Source: Hofstenia miamia (Eukaryota; Xenacoelomorpha; Acoela). Taken from it: 64,000 nucleotides of DNA. A program made the translations under genes and the position numbers. Location of the stretch: assembly GCA_004352715.1 (NCBI GenBank), contig SCFE01000106.1, positions 1,460,332-1,524,331 on the forward strand, in the 5' to 3' direction. The stretch's first letter is position 1, and every line of letters starts with the position of its first letter. Positions 1 through 10,530 of the stretch are shown piece by piece. A model generated the notes under the pieces. The model saw only the letters and a program-made list of their open reading frames with translations, searched no databases and was not told where the DNA came from.

Positions 1-615
1 GGTGATATTAATAGCAGAGGGCTCCTTGCTCCATAAATCATTCAAAGTATTCAACACTTTTTCATTTTCGTTTATTATTGCACTGAAGTAATCAAATTCA
101 CTTCCACTGCACATTTGATCCGTGAATCAATACTTTTCTCATTGCTTTGAAGTAAGATCGCAAATATTAAACAATCCTCTGCTCTCATGTGGAATTAATA
201 TAAATGCAAGCAATTCTAATACTTAAAAGGGATCTGTTAAATTTGTTGAAGAACTTGAAAACATGTGTTAAATGGAGAATTTATATTTCGTCTCTTCAAT
301 TTTCAACGAGTTCAGGAACGAAGTCAGATGAAATATTTGGAGATGTTGTCGTGCCTTTTAATTCCTTATCTATAACCACACGCAAAATTCATTCTAATAT
401 GTGATATTAACAGCCCATAAGTTGGAGTTCTCTGAAACTTTTGTTGGCAATAAGGTTGGCAAAAAAGTGTATTTTAAAAAAAGCGTTTTAAGCGTTTGAA
501 AATTTATATTAACAAAAAATGGTAGATTACACTATTGAAGGGATGAAGAATCTATGATATCGTTCAGATCTTCTAAGTATGATCAGGAGCTTACACAGGG
601 TTTTCTGACGGAGGG
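1..615. other. AT-rich stretch with no recognised gene
   Basis: I see no domain, splice-supported exon, RNA gene or terminal repeat here. The short open frames have no recognisable motif. The stretch ends at an assembly gap. Confidence 0.5.
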
Positions 616-1615
616 NNNNNNNNNNNNNNNNNNNNNNNNNNNNNNNNNNNNNNNNNNNNNNNNNNNNNNNNNNNNNNNNNNNNNNNNNNNNNNNNNNNNN
701 NNNNNNNNNNNNNNNNNNNNNNNNNNNNNNNNNNNNNNNNNNNNNNNNNNNNNNNNNNNNNNNNNNNNNNNNNNNNNNNNNNNNNNNNNNNNNNNNNNNN
801 NNNNNNNNNNNNNNNNNNNNNNNNNNNNNNNNNNNNNNNNNNNNNNNNNNNNNNNNNNNNNNNNNNNNNNNNNNNNNNNNNNNNNNNNNNNNNNNNNNNN
901 NNNNNNNNNNNNNNNNNNNNNNNNNNNNNNNNNNNNNNNNNNNNNNNNNNNNNNNNNNNNNNNNNNNNNNNNNNNNNNNNNNNNNNNNNNNNNNNNNNNN
1001 NNNNNNNNNNNNNNNNNNNNNNNNNNNNNNNNNNNNNNNNNNNNNNNNNNNNNNNNNNNNNNNNNNNNNNNNNNNNNNNNNNNNNNNNNNNNNNNNNNNN
1101 NNNNNNNNNNNNNNNNNNNNNNNNNNNNNNNNNNNNNNNNNNNNNNNNNNNNNNNNNNNNNNNNNNNNNNNNNNNNNNNNNNNNNNNNNNNNNNNNNNNN
1201 NNNNNNNNNNNNNNNNNNNNNNNNNNNNNNNNNNNNNNNNNNNNNNNNNNNNNNNNNNNNNNNNNNNNNNNNNNNNNNNNNNNNNNNNNNNNNNNNNNNN
1301 NNNNNNNNNNNNNNNNNNNNNNNNNNNNNNNNNNNNNNNNNNNNNNNNNNNNNNNNNNNNNNNNNNNNNNNNNNNNNNNNNNNNNNNNNNNNNNNNNNNN
1401 NNNNNNNNNNNNNNNNNNNNNNNNNNNNNNNNNNNNNNNNNNNNNNNNNNNNNNNNNNNNNNNNNNNNNNNNNNNNNNNNNNNNNNNNNNNNNNNNNNNN
1501 NNNNNNNNNNNNNNNNNNNNNNNNNNNNNNNNNNNNNNNNNNNNNNNNNNNNNNNNNNNNNNNNNNNNNNNNNNNNNNNNNNNNNNNNNNNNNNNNNNNN
1601 NNNNNNNNNNNNNNN
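616..1615. other. Assembly gap (1000 N)
   Basis: Exactly 1000 N, a conventional gap of unknown size. The Penelope-like reverse transcriptase remnant runs into its right edge, so the catalytic core of that element is probably hidden here. Confidence 0.99.
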
Positions 1616-2467
1616 GAATCATTTATTGTTCTTAGGATATGTTTCGTGGTAAGTTTTACTGGAATATTTGTAAAAAGACTTTTTACATCAAAATTTACTA
1701 AATATTTCTTTTTATCTTTGTGATTTATACAAATTCTTCAATTCTGAAATACAATGAAATGTATCTTGCAAATTGTATTGCTTTGGGACGTGATCTTTTA
1801 AAACGTTGACTATTAATTGAAGACAGTATTGGTCTAAATGGTGGATGTTTTTTATTTTTATGCACTTTGGCCAATCCATAAAATCTAGGAGTAACTGCGC
1901 CAATGCTGCGAAACTGTTGATATTGTTCGTCAGAAATTCGTTTCAAATTCTTCATATCTAATAATTGTCTATTAAATTTATTCTGAGAACAAAGAAAATG
2001 ACTTTCCCTACTTTGTTTATTTGATAAATATTTAAATTTGGTTTTATCACTTACGATTTTGTTCATTTGTTCAATATATTCCGATTTGTTTATTATTACG
2101 ATGCCATTACCTTTATCAAATTTGCAAATATAAAGATCAGTATCACAAGCTAATTGTTTTAATTCAGTTAGCATTGATTTAACTTTTTTTGGGTTTTGTC
2201 GATTTCTTACAATATAATTTGAATGTTGACAGTATTTCTATTTTCAGTATGTTAGTTTCTAAGTTATCTAAGGTTTTCTTTCAATAAAAGATTTTGAAAC
2301 ATGGCTTCAGTTTCAACTTTTGCATGACTTTCATTAATGCTATTTGGCCAGCTTATCTTAAGGCCGTAGGAAAGGGCTTCTTTTTGTATGCTACTTATTG
2401 ACTTATTTGATAAATTTAAGACTTTATTTTTCACACAAAACTCTGGCTGATTTCTTCTCTGCATCAT
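1616..2467 (-). pseudogene. Penelope-like element reverse transcriptase, N-terminal part, decayed
   Basis: The minus-strand translation shows, in order, a leader (VLNLSNKSIS...ALSYGLKIS), the motif FDKGNGIVIINKSEYI, the motif FYGLAKVHKNKKHPPFRPI and, in a shifted frame next to the gap, FDVKSLFTNIPV. This order is typical of Penelope-like retroelements; FDVKSLFTNIP is reverse transcriptase motif A, carrying the first catalytic Asp. The family copies RNA into DNA at chromosome ends or breaks. The reading frame is broken at about 2175-2265 and again at about 1720. No GIY-YIG endonuclease is visible; if present it would lie in or beyond the gap. The family call is from motif recognition only. Confidence 0.75.
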
Positions 2468-2567
2468 TTCTAATTTAGTGAGTTTTTTTGGAATCTTTTC
2501 TGTATTTTGCTTAACCTCTTTTTGTTAATAATTTGACAAAGTCGATTCATCATTCAAAATCTCGTCT

Positions 2568-2852
2568 TCAACAAAATGCTTTCATAACTTCTCTTAAGTT
2601 CTTTTGAATTATTATATATATATATATATATATTTTTTTGATGTCACTAAGATGTCTTGATGATTTAATAGATTGTGTTTTAATTTTTTTCAATATTGTT
2701 AGATTTTTTGATAATCGGATATCTAGTTCTAGTCTGTTCCATTCCTCCGCAGTATTTATTGTAAAAGAATCTGTTCTGGGATTGTAGTGTGTCACGCTAT
2801 CTGTGAACTTTAATGATTGTGTTAATTTAGTCGCTTGCGGATACATTGACAC
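2568..2852 (-). pseudogene. C-terminal end of a non-LTR retrotransposon ORF2
   Basis: The minus-strand peptide contains THYNPRTDSFTI and, after it, EWNRLELDIRLSKNLTILKK. It resembles the extreme C-terminus of jockey/CR1-like ORF2 proteins, which typically read 'HNTRN...WN.LP..I....SL..FK..L'. It probably belongs to the same retrotransposon copy as the reverse transcriptase remnant at 4262-4860, because the Tc1/mariner element at 2967-4258 sits exactly between them. A (TA)n run at about 2611-2632 lies inside the open frame. Confidence 0.55.
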
Positions 2853-2966
2853 TAAGCTTAGATACTTATTTAGGAGTTTGCAGAATGTGTGTTGCTAAAT
2901 ATTTACTGATAAATTGTTAGTCAATATTAAACAGTGTCCAGACAACTCTGTTGAAGACGCTATTTA

Positions 2967-4258
2967 CAGGGTGAGTCAAAATGTACGTAAATTATGAAGT
3001 CTTTATTAAATCAATATAAAGTCATAGTAAGTAAAACAAAATGTAACCAAAACAAAGCACAATCAATGGGGTTTGTAATATTATAACAAATGTTCAATTT
3101 AACCGCCTTCTTCTTCAATCACCAGCTCGGCACGTTCACCAAATTATTCACTGAACGCCCAAGTTCTCCACGGGTAACGTTATTTATCTCTGAAGTGATG
3201 CGGTCTTTGAGCTCATTTATGTTTGTACGCCGAAATCGATTGAATACGCGGGCCTTCAGCGTGCCCCAAAAATAGAAGTACAGTGGGTTGAGGTCTGGTG
3301 ACCTTGGTGGCCATATCCTCGCCCAATCACACGATGTGGAAATTTTGAAGGCAGAAAATTGCGAGCCATCAATGAATAGTGAAGAAGAGCTCCGTCGTGT
3401 TGAAAGACAACAGTTCTCATTTTACGCTTTCTTTTTAACTGAGTGATGAGATGATCCTGAAGCATGGCGGTATAATTATTTTGATTAATTGTGGAGTCGA
3501 AGAAGAATGGTTGCAATTGATATTCAGCAGAAAAAGCCATAACTTTCCTGGATGCAGACTCTTAGACAGAACCGCTTTCGGATTTTCAAAGCTCCAAATT
3601 ACGCAGTTGTGGCGATTTACCAAGCCATTAAGCGAGAAGTAAGCCTCGTCTGACCACAACACACCTTTTAACACTAACGGATTATCCATAATCCAATTTG
3701 CGAAAGCAAGTCGCTGTGGTTTGTCAGCGTCTTTTAGAGATTGGAGCAAGCTGATGCGGTAAGGCTGCATACCTTGCGGGTGCAGAATCCGAATAACACT
3801 GCTTTGAGGAATGCTTACGTGTTTAGCTACATCTCTTGAACTTGCATGGCCAAGTGGATTTTGTGCCTGTAAACTTGTCATTACCTCCACAACAGCACCT
3901 GCACGATCTCTCTTCAGTGATGGCCTGCCGCTTGATGGTAAATCATGGAGTGTTTTTGTGGTCTCGAATTTTGTTATCAATCGTGTCAGAGTAGACAAAG
4001 GAAATGGATCATTTTTCATAGCTTTTCTCCTTTTGCAGTTGAATTTTCATCATTTTTGTAATACAATTTTGCGAGCTCCAGTCTAGGTTCTATATCAAGT
4101 GATATAACTAAAAATATAATTAAAATCAAACATTGCGTAGCCAATGAGGGAAACCCCAACTATAGAGTCATAAATAGATGGCGCGATTAATTGCTTCATG
4201 TTACTAAAAATAGCAATTGTAACGGCATTACTTTTTGCACTACGTATGACTCACCCTG
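2967..4258 (-). mobile_element. Tc1/mariner-superfamily element with CAGGGTGAGTCA terminal repeats
   Basis: The left end starts CAGGGTGAGTCA after TA (2965-2966). The right end is its reverse complement, TGACTCACCCTG, ending at 4258. The terminal repeat continues with partial matching (CAAAATGTACGTA left against TACGTA right). The right flanking dinucleotide is CA, not TA, so one target-site duplicate has probably mutated. The 1292-bp size fits the superfamily. The internal minus-strand transposase is broken, so this copy cannot move by itself. Confidence 0.85.
3119..4019 (-). pseudogene. Tc1/mariner transposase pseudogene (frameshifted)
   Basis: From the minus-strand Met at 4019 the peptide holds a paired helix-turn-helix region (GRPSLKRDRAG; SRDVAKHVSIPQSSVIRIL), then LWSDEAYFSLNG with the first catalytic Asp, then VVFQHDGALLHY with the second. 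After a further frame change it reads WPPRSPDLNPLYFYFWG and ends at a TGA at 3119. In relatives the residue after NPL is the third catalytic Asp; here the codon is TAC (Tyr). Frames shift near 3540 and 3320. The GRG-type spacer between the last two motifs resembles the long-spaced (about DD41D) group, but the frameshift makes the count uncertain. Dead copy, clear superfamily. Confidence 0.85.
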
Positions 4259-4261
4259 CAT

Positions 4262-4860
4262 TTCCTCCTGATGCTTATTGCTTTACAACTTAATAGCATG
4301 CATGCGTACGCAAATTTACTTCGTTCGAAAGAATTTATAAGTGATGGTTTCTAGGTGAGGTATTTAATTTTTCTGATGTATTGTACTCCTTGATTCATTT
4401 TCCTGATGCTCTTGGATAAAAATTCAGTAAAATTAAACTTTCTGTCTATCTCTACTCCTCAGTAAATGATGATATTTGACTATTGGATGCTCTGATCACT
4501 ACTTAGTTTTAAACTGATATCATTAGAAATTTCATGACTGTTGTTTGGAGGAAAAATCATAAATTGAGTCTTTGTACATCGATCGTTAATTAATGTACAT
4601 GTATATTAAAGTATTTTGTTAGATATTTCCAGTTTGTTTTTCTGCTGCTCTATATGGACTTCGCAACAATGCACGTATCATCTGTATATTGGTAGATGAT
4701 GCAATCGTGAATATAATTACCAATATCATTAATGTACATTGAAAATAATAAAGGCCTAATACTGTGCCTTGTTGAACTCCTTTACTGGGAACTTCATGTT
4801 GAGAACTGGTTACCTAGCTTGACCCTTTGTTTACGATTTGTCAAAAAAGATTTTTTTAAA
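4262..4860 (-). pseudogene. Non-LTR retrotransposon reverse transcriptase fragment
   Basis: Minus-strand translation between about 4800 and 4640 gives GVQQGTVLG (motif B) followed by FSMYINDIGNYI and QYTDDTCIVAKSI (motif C, YTDD in place of YADD). Further down come LTIDVQKTQFMIFPPN and GVEIDRKFNF, matching the usual 'L.iN..KT.fMiF' and 'LGV.iD..l.F' blocks. Several frameshifts separate the blocks. The Tc1/mariner element at 2967-4258 interrupts this copy, and its probable C-terminus lies at 2568-2852. Confidence 0.7.
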
Positions 4861-4881
4861 TTAACGCGGTTTTCTTCAAAA

Positions 4882-4883
<2 letters not shown>

Positions 4884-4917
<34 letters not shown>

Positions 4918-5060
4918 GGGATTTCGCTTCATATCTGTCNGTACTATGGAATTTCGGGCCAGCGGGCGCTAAGTATTTTTCACATAATACTGAGCGCCCG
5001 TGTAAGTATATATATATATATATATATTAGGGATTTCGCTTCATATCTGTCTGTATCCCC
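4884..5060. repeat. (TA)n tracts around a GC-rich hairpin, with a repeated 30-base flank
   Basis: (TA)n runs at about 4884-4914 and 5006-5028 bracket a unique segment with a strong hairpin at 4963-5000. The sequence TAGGGATTTCGCTTCATATC follows both (TA)n runs. A single n at 4940 interrupts the first copy, so part of this duplication may be an assembly join. Confidence 0.8.
4963..5000. repeat. GC-rich 15-bp inverted repeat (hairpin)
   Basis: CGGGCGCTAAGTATT (4963-4977) pairs with AATACTGAGCGCCCG (4986-5000) at 14 of 15 positions across an 8-base loop. It stands out in AT-rich surroundings. It may be the end of a repeat element; no RNA gene is recognised. Confidence 0.8.
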
Positions 5061-5462
5061 AAAGTGCGATCAAGCCAGGTACTCCTTATTATAAAAAGAT
5101 TATTTGCATGAAAAATATTTGGTTAATAGATCCGAATTTTTATTATCTCAAATTTTTCATGTACTACGCAGGAATAAAGCATTGATATTAAACATCAATA
5201 AACCCTGACTCTGTATTAAAAAAAAAGGCGCCAACACTGAGCCCTTTTAGATAATCTATGAATTTTTTATCAACATCCTTTAGAATCTTTCGATTTATTG
5301 ATTACTTTAATAAATTATTCCTTATTGGACCCCACGGGTATGGATAAAGAAAAAAAGTACAGAATGGTAATAATATATATTTTTGCGTGCAGAGTGGGAA
5401 TTTAAAAAATGACTTTTTTTAAAATGAAAAAAACATTTTCAAAGTATGATTAAAATTTTCTA
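5061..5462. other. AT-rich stretch, no gene seen
   Basis: It lies downstream of the last possible exon of the carboxypeptidase gene. If the weak donor at 5582 is used, a further terminal exon could lie here, but I found no convincing acceptor followed by coding sequence. Confidence 0.4.
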
Positions 5463-7759
5463 TTAGTAAGTTAGTGACATTCCAAAAATTTTTGCATGAA
5501 CGCCAACTTTATGCATAAGAAAATAGAGCCCTATTCCTAGTGGAAAAATCGATAATATGGAAAATATATAATATAACTGTACTTTTTGTGGATTTGGTGC
5601 CTTCTGAATTGATGTATTAGGCTTTAACTCCGTGTTTTGTTTTGCTTCCATTGTAGATTCTGGAATGTTTGATTTCTTTTTTAAATTAGTAAACACATCT
5701 TTTCTAACTGCTTTTGGTTCCTGTGTTTCCAACGCTGAATGTCGTCCCAGTCGACTGTTGCGGTTTAACAATATTCCTTGTTGGTTATCGTCCAAACCTG
5801 GAGGCTAAATAGAATTATTTTAGATGATCGAAAATATCAATAAATACCTTTTGTGACGTAATGGGTCCCATTGATGAAGCTGCTAGTCTTTCTGTTAATG
5901 ACATTTGCTGAGGACAACCAGTATTCAAATCAATTGAAGTAATTTGTGAATTTGGTACTGAAGACTGATCGCCAGCAATCACACGGTCTTTTCTAGCCGG
6001 TTGAGTAAAACGCCATTTGCTTGTAATTTTCTAAACGATCGAAGATGTGATTTCAAATTTTGTTCAAAGTTCTACATTAAATTTAACGTGTTGCGTTAGG
6101 ACCATATTTATTGCAATTACTAACCCTTGTATCATCCTGATAAATTTTTTTGTAATTTCCTTTTGTTTCATAATTGCGTAAGTTCGACTTGTATTGAGTT
6201 GTGGCGTTTATTTTTGATGACGCAGTCCTTCCAAACAGGGCTTCCTCGATTAATTCATCAAATGGCGATGGGTGGTTCTTCATTGGCGTTTTTTCTCGCT
6301 TGGGTTCATTTTTAGCAGATTGTATTTTGTCTTGCTGCCGTTGTTGTATAGCTGATATTGCCACTACATGCGGTGCTTGATTGTTATGAAATGAATCATC
6401 TTTCCATCTAAATTTCTCGTTAAGATTTGAAATAGTATATTTTTCAGTAATTAATCTATTAAATAATGTTTGATATCTACTTACTTATAAAGAACTTCTG
6501 GTGGCTTCAATGGAATTTCTTCCTTTGAGGTTGGTTTTTCTTCTACTTGTGATTCAGTTTGCTGCTCTGATAATTCTGCTGCATGCTCTTGACATAAATC
6601 TTGAAAATCCAGCATCCCAACCATTGTTGCACTAATGTGTTGATGACGCTCAGTCATTGCTTTGCCTAATAATGATAATTATCATTGGTTTTTAAAATCC
6701 AGTTCTTGCCATTGCTAGTTTGATTATATATTGAGTGTTGTCTGAGTAATGCTTAACGCCATCTTATGGAATACGAATTCTTATCATATATTGATGACAA
6801 TTAAATTGTAATTATGACCAACTAGTCCATTAAAAATGAATTTTTCACACAGTAGGCAATGCAATAAGGTGTACTTGTGTTATTTGGCTGCAGTAGAAAT
6901 GATAACTTACCAGAACATATTTCAGATTGAAGTTAATTATCAGATTTAATAATGTGCGAACTTCCTAAAAAGTATTCCATATTGGGTTAGAATAGTTGTT
7001 TTGTAAGTAAGCCAATTTTCAGTTATTTTATCATTCATGCTAATTTTTACAAAGCGTTAATCGTAAATGTATAATAGGAAGCACTGTTAGCTGGGGCGTA
7101 TTGCATTCATGTGAAACAAACAGTTTCTGTTTTCTGTTTTGTCTTGCTGCCACTTACATTTACGACATCTCCCCAAATAATGATTTGGACCTAAATCACA
7201 TTTAGTATAATTTTTGCATATAGCATGCAAGTCCTTTGTTCTCTTGTTACCTGCACAAACTTGTGTGGTTTAAGTCCTTTGTGAACACATTTTATCAAAT
7301 TAATCCAACAATTTAGATATTTAAGGAACTAGTGTAATGTAGGCCTCCTTTCTACTATAGCTAGATTGAATCTTTAGGAATATTTTTCCGATTATTCGGA
7401 ATCTAGTGTTTTTGCTGCTATAAATTTTTGCATAAGATAAGTTTATTAATAATATAATTAGGATTAAATAAATTGTTAATATATTTTACCAGCCGTGTAT
7501 CTAAAGTGAGGAACATCCTTTGTAAGGTCATCTTTGGTTAGCTGCTCGAGACGTTTAGCTACTTGTTCAAGATGATCTCTTGTTGCGGGCTCATCATATA
7601 AATTTTCTTTATCTTCACGTTTTGTTTGTATCACGCTGTTATTTGTTGTGCGACTATATTGCAAAGTGCTATTGACTCTGTGCTTTGGTGCATTGCGATT
7701 TTTTCTTTGCTGTTTCCCGGATATCTTTTCTTCATTGCATTCTCTTGGCGTTTCTGCAC
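5463..7759 (-). CDS. Five downstream exons, probable C-terminal tail of the carboxypeptidase gene
   Basis: Minus-strand exons: 7759-7490, 6665-6485, 6407-6125, 6030-5848 and 5804-5463 (TAA stop). All junctions are GT-AG and phase-consistent, giving about 415 residues. The peptide is polar and low in complexity, with a Lys/Arg-rich start (GKQQRKNRN), a possible coiled coil (DHLEQVAKRLEQLTKDD) and segments such as FRYTAGKAMTERHQHIS and SPFDELIEEALFG. I recognise no domain. The first exon needs two bases to complete a codon, exactly what a donor at 10541 in the carboxypeptidase's exon 11 would supply, so I infer one gene; a separate gene with an unseen first exon remains possible. The last 40 residues are hydrophobic (YYIFSILSIFPLGIGLYF). 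That may be read-through past a donor (AAA|GTACAG) at 5582 and not a real membrane segment. Confidence 0.6.
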
Positions 7760-9291
7760 CTAGATTATTCTTTATTAGTCCAAGTTATTCGAGTTAACCA
7801 TACTTTAATTTAGGTTTACTGCGGCTGATTAGAATTAGAAACATAATACTATGAGTATCCATTTAATTAATGGCACCAATGTTACATCAATATGATATTT
7901 ATACTTTTAAGATAATTAATCACTATCCTTGATGTTTCACAATGCTCATATAAAAAATGGTAAATTCTTTACAAATTTAACTGGGGCTTTCACCGGTGAA
8001 GACAACGTTCTTATATTTCATTGACCATTTTAATGTAGTTGTAAGAAAAGCGATGATATCAAACTTCATTGTTCAATGTTATTTGCTTAGAAAAAAACTG
8101 CATTTGTACAATTTTTACTTCATATTTGGCTTGTCTGATAAGTACTAACATCATACAAGTTTGCAAACACCTAATGGTTCCAATAATATTGTTGATATGT
8201 TTGACGGCGCAATGACAGTAGTTGATTGGTTATTATATGTCCATTAGATTATTAGACCAATTGATACATCCAGTTACAAGCAATGCATCGAATATGAATT
8301 TCTTTAATGAATGTTGAGCACGGAAATGGATTATCTGACATAGAAAATTTTGTGTCTCTTTTGCGCAAGCAATTTTCAGATGGAAACCAAAAAATCTGCT
8401 CATATTTTCCTTTTCTAAGGAGATCTTAAACTTCAAAAATTGCAAAAGAAACAAATCCATGCTTTTCAACAAGATTCTAGACTAACAGGTGTGACAGATA
8501 TATGTTGGTACACATCAGTAGTGTTTTGCCCGTGACCGCCCGACCCGACTCCACTGTGCCCGAAATCCGCCTATCGATTATATATAGACAAGTGACCTTA
8601 ATTGAGGCTGATTTCTAAGAACAACCTTAAAAATCGACCGGAATTTCAAAAAGGACAGACTAAAATTTATGTGTAATTCAATGCAAATAAATCTAAAAGA
8701 AAACGGTAAAAGAAAAATTTGCAAAACGCAAATATTCAGATAAGTTTCTGGAAAAATATTTTATGCCCCATCATGTCTGTAGCCTGCCCTCCCCCATGTG
8801 CGCGGGTTTCGAAACGCTCGCAAAACGCTAAACGTACTAAGTAATTCCCTACTTCAACTATTTCTTCAATAAACACTGCAGGTAACAGTCAATGTTATGA
8901 GTACTATATAATTGAGCTCAGCTCTGTCTAATGTAGATGTAGGAAATTTAAGGGGGCTTAATAAGTAGTTCATTTTTACATAATTTTTTAGTTACACTTA
9001 ATGTGCTTGAAATCACGTTATTGCTTTTTGAGTTTGTAAGACCACCCTGAATATCTAACAAAGAGATGCAATCGTTAGTTTTCATTTAAGAGGGGACCCC
9101 CAAAGAAAAATTGAAATTCTTAAAGCATGCTCTTTTGATAAATGTTTGGTATTGAGATATATGCAACATGTTTTTTTTAGAAAAATGCAAAAATGACCAA
9201 AATTCATTTACGGTTGCTATGCTAGCGACAGACTATAGTGCTAACATAAGCATATCTTGTGTCACAAATTTCTTAAACAATAAATAACTTA

Positions 9292-9508
9292 CTAAACTCT
9301 GTCCCAGTTAATAAGTAAAGTTTTATATCAATAAGTGGGGTTTTATTATAGCGTAAATACCATGGTTTGGGCTCGAATTAGATAGTTTAGGATCTTGTGC
9401 ATATTATAAAAAAATGAAAATCAAAACTTGAAATTATTCTCGTGTTTATATCATACTACCTCATTTTCCTAAAAAGCCGATTTACTTATTAACTGGGACA
9501 GAGTTTAG
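9292..9508. mobile_element. 217-bp MITE with perfect 28-bp terminal inverted repeats
   Basis: CTAAACTCTGTCCCAGTTAA... at 9292-9319 is repeated in perfect inverted form at 9481-9508, and both ends are flanked by TA (9290-9291, 9509-9510). The TA duplication and the CTGTCCCAGT-type end suggest a Tc1/mariner-derived non-autonomous element. It has no coding capacity and lies in the long intron between carboxypeptidase exons 11 and 12. Perfect repeats imply recent insertion or conversion. Confidence 0.85.
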
Positions 9509-10530
9509 TATGAAATTAACCATAAATTGTGTACAATAGCATTGTTTACGCAAACTCAGAACGATATTCTGTTAATTCTACTTACATATGCAAAAATTTT
9601 GCATATTTCAAAGAATATAAGTAACGATCTCATTATATATGCATAACTCTTTTTTAGGAAAATTAAGAAAAAAATTTACAAAATCTCTCTGGGGTTGCAT
9701 AGAGAATTATCTCATATAAAAACAGTCCAAATTTCATATCAGTAGCCCTCTTATAACTCAAGAAATGTATGACACAATGAAACGTTAATGGAAAACGTGA
9801 ATATTGGGAAAACTGCTATTAAAAGTCTGTGCATTGTTCAGTAAATATCTAAGTAATTACCAACTGTTATGTATATGATTTTATTCGATTTATTTTTATT
9901 TAAAAGCTTGTAGAATGCACCAGATTAATATGTAGCTCCTTTTTGTATATTTTCTTCCTCTTTCTGTTCCTTGTCTGTCTTTGAGCCTGTCGCTACATTT
10001 TGTTCCTCGCCTTTGTTACGCTCACAGCAGATATTCGCTTTGCATCCTCGTTGTGCATCTATGTACTTGTATACATGCCATCATGTACGCCCAACTTTTG
10101 TAGAGCTTTGTTAAATGATTTGGCCCATTATTAAAATGGCAAATTGCTAATGTAACTGATGTTGATAGTTATATTGCCAGTATACATTTCTTTTGGGCAG
10201 TGTTTCCAAATATGAGAATTGAAACTTTCGCAGGCAGTTTTATTATTTTAATTGCTAATTACTGCTAAAATATGGAATAAATATGAAATTCAATAAAGGC
10301 AATACAGCGAAGATTCGTTAAGGCAAAAAGTTAAATTTAATTTTTTTTGGGGAAAAGTGTGTATTTTCTGTGAGAGTATCCACTTAATAATTAGGTATTT
10401 CTGAGTTGATATTTGTAAAAATAAGTCAAATTGGACATTTTGTGTCAGTAAAATTTGTTATTCTATGGGTATAATGAATGCATAATTTTAAAATACCGCT
10501 ATTAGTTTTATTGAAAACCATTTAAGCGCT

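Noticed and set aside
591-1622. Long open frames across N runs (also near 31356-32630, 57246-58550, 60243-60995 and 61801-63109)
   Set aside because: They are open only because N codons carry no stops. Just the short real ends were used.
3090-4086. Plus-strand frames opposite the Tc1/mariner transposase
   Set aside because: Shadows of the minus-strand transposase, which has the recognisable motifs.
8233-8472. 79-codon minus-strand open frame in carboxypeptidase intron 11
   Set aside because: No domain, no splice support and AT-driven composition. A first exon for the 7759-5463 block was looked for here and not found.
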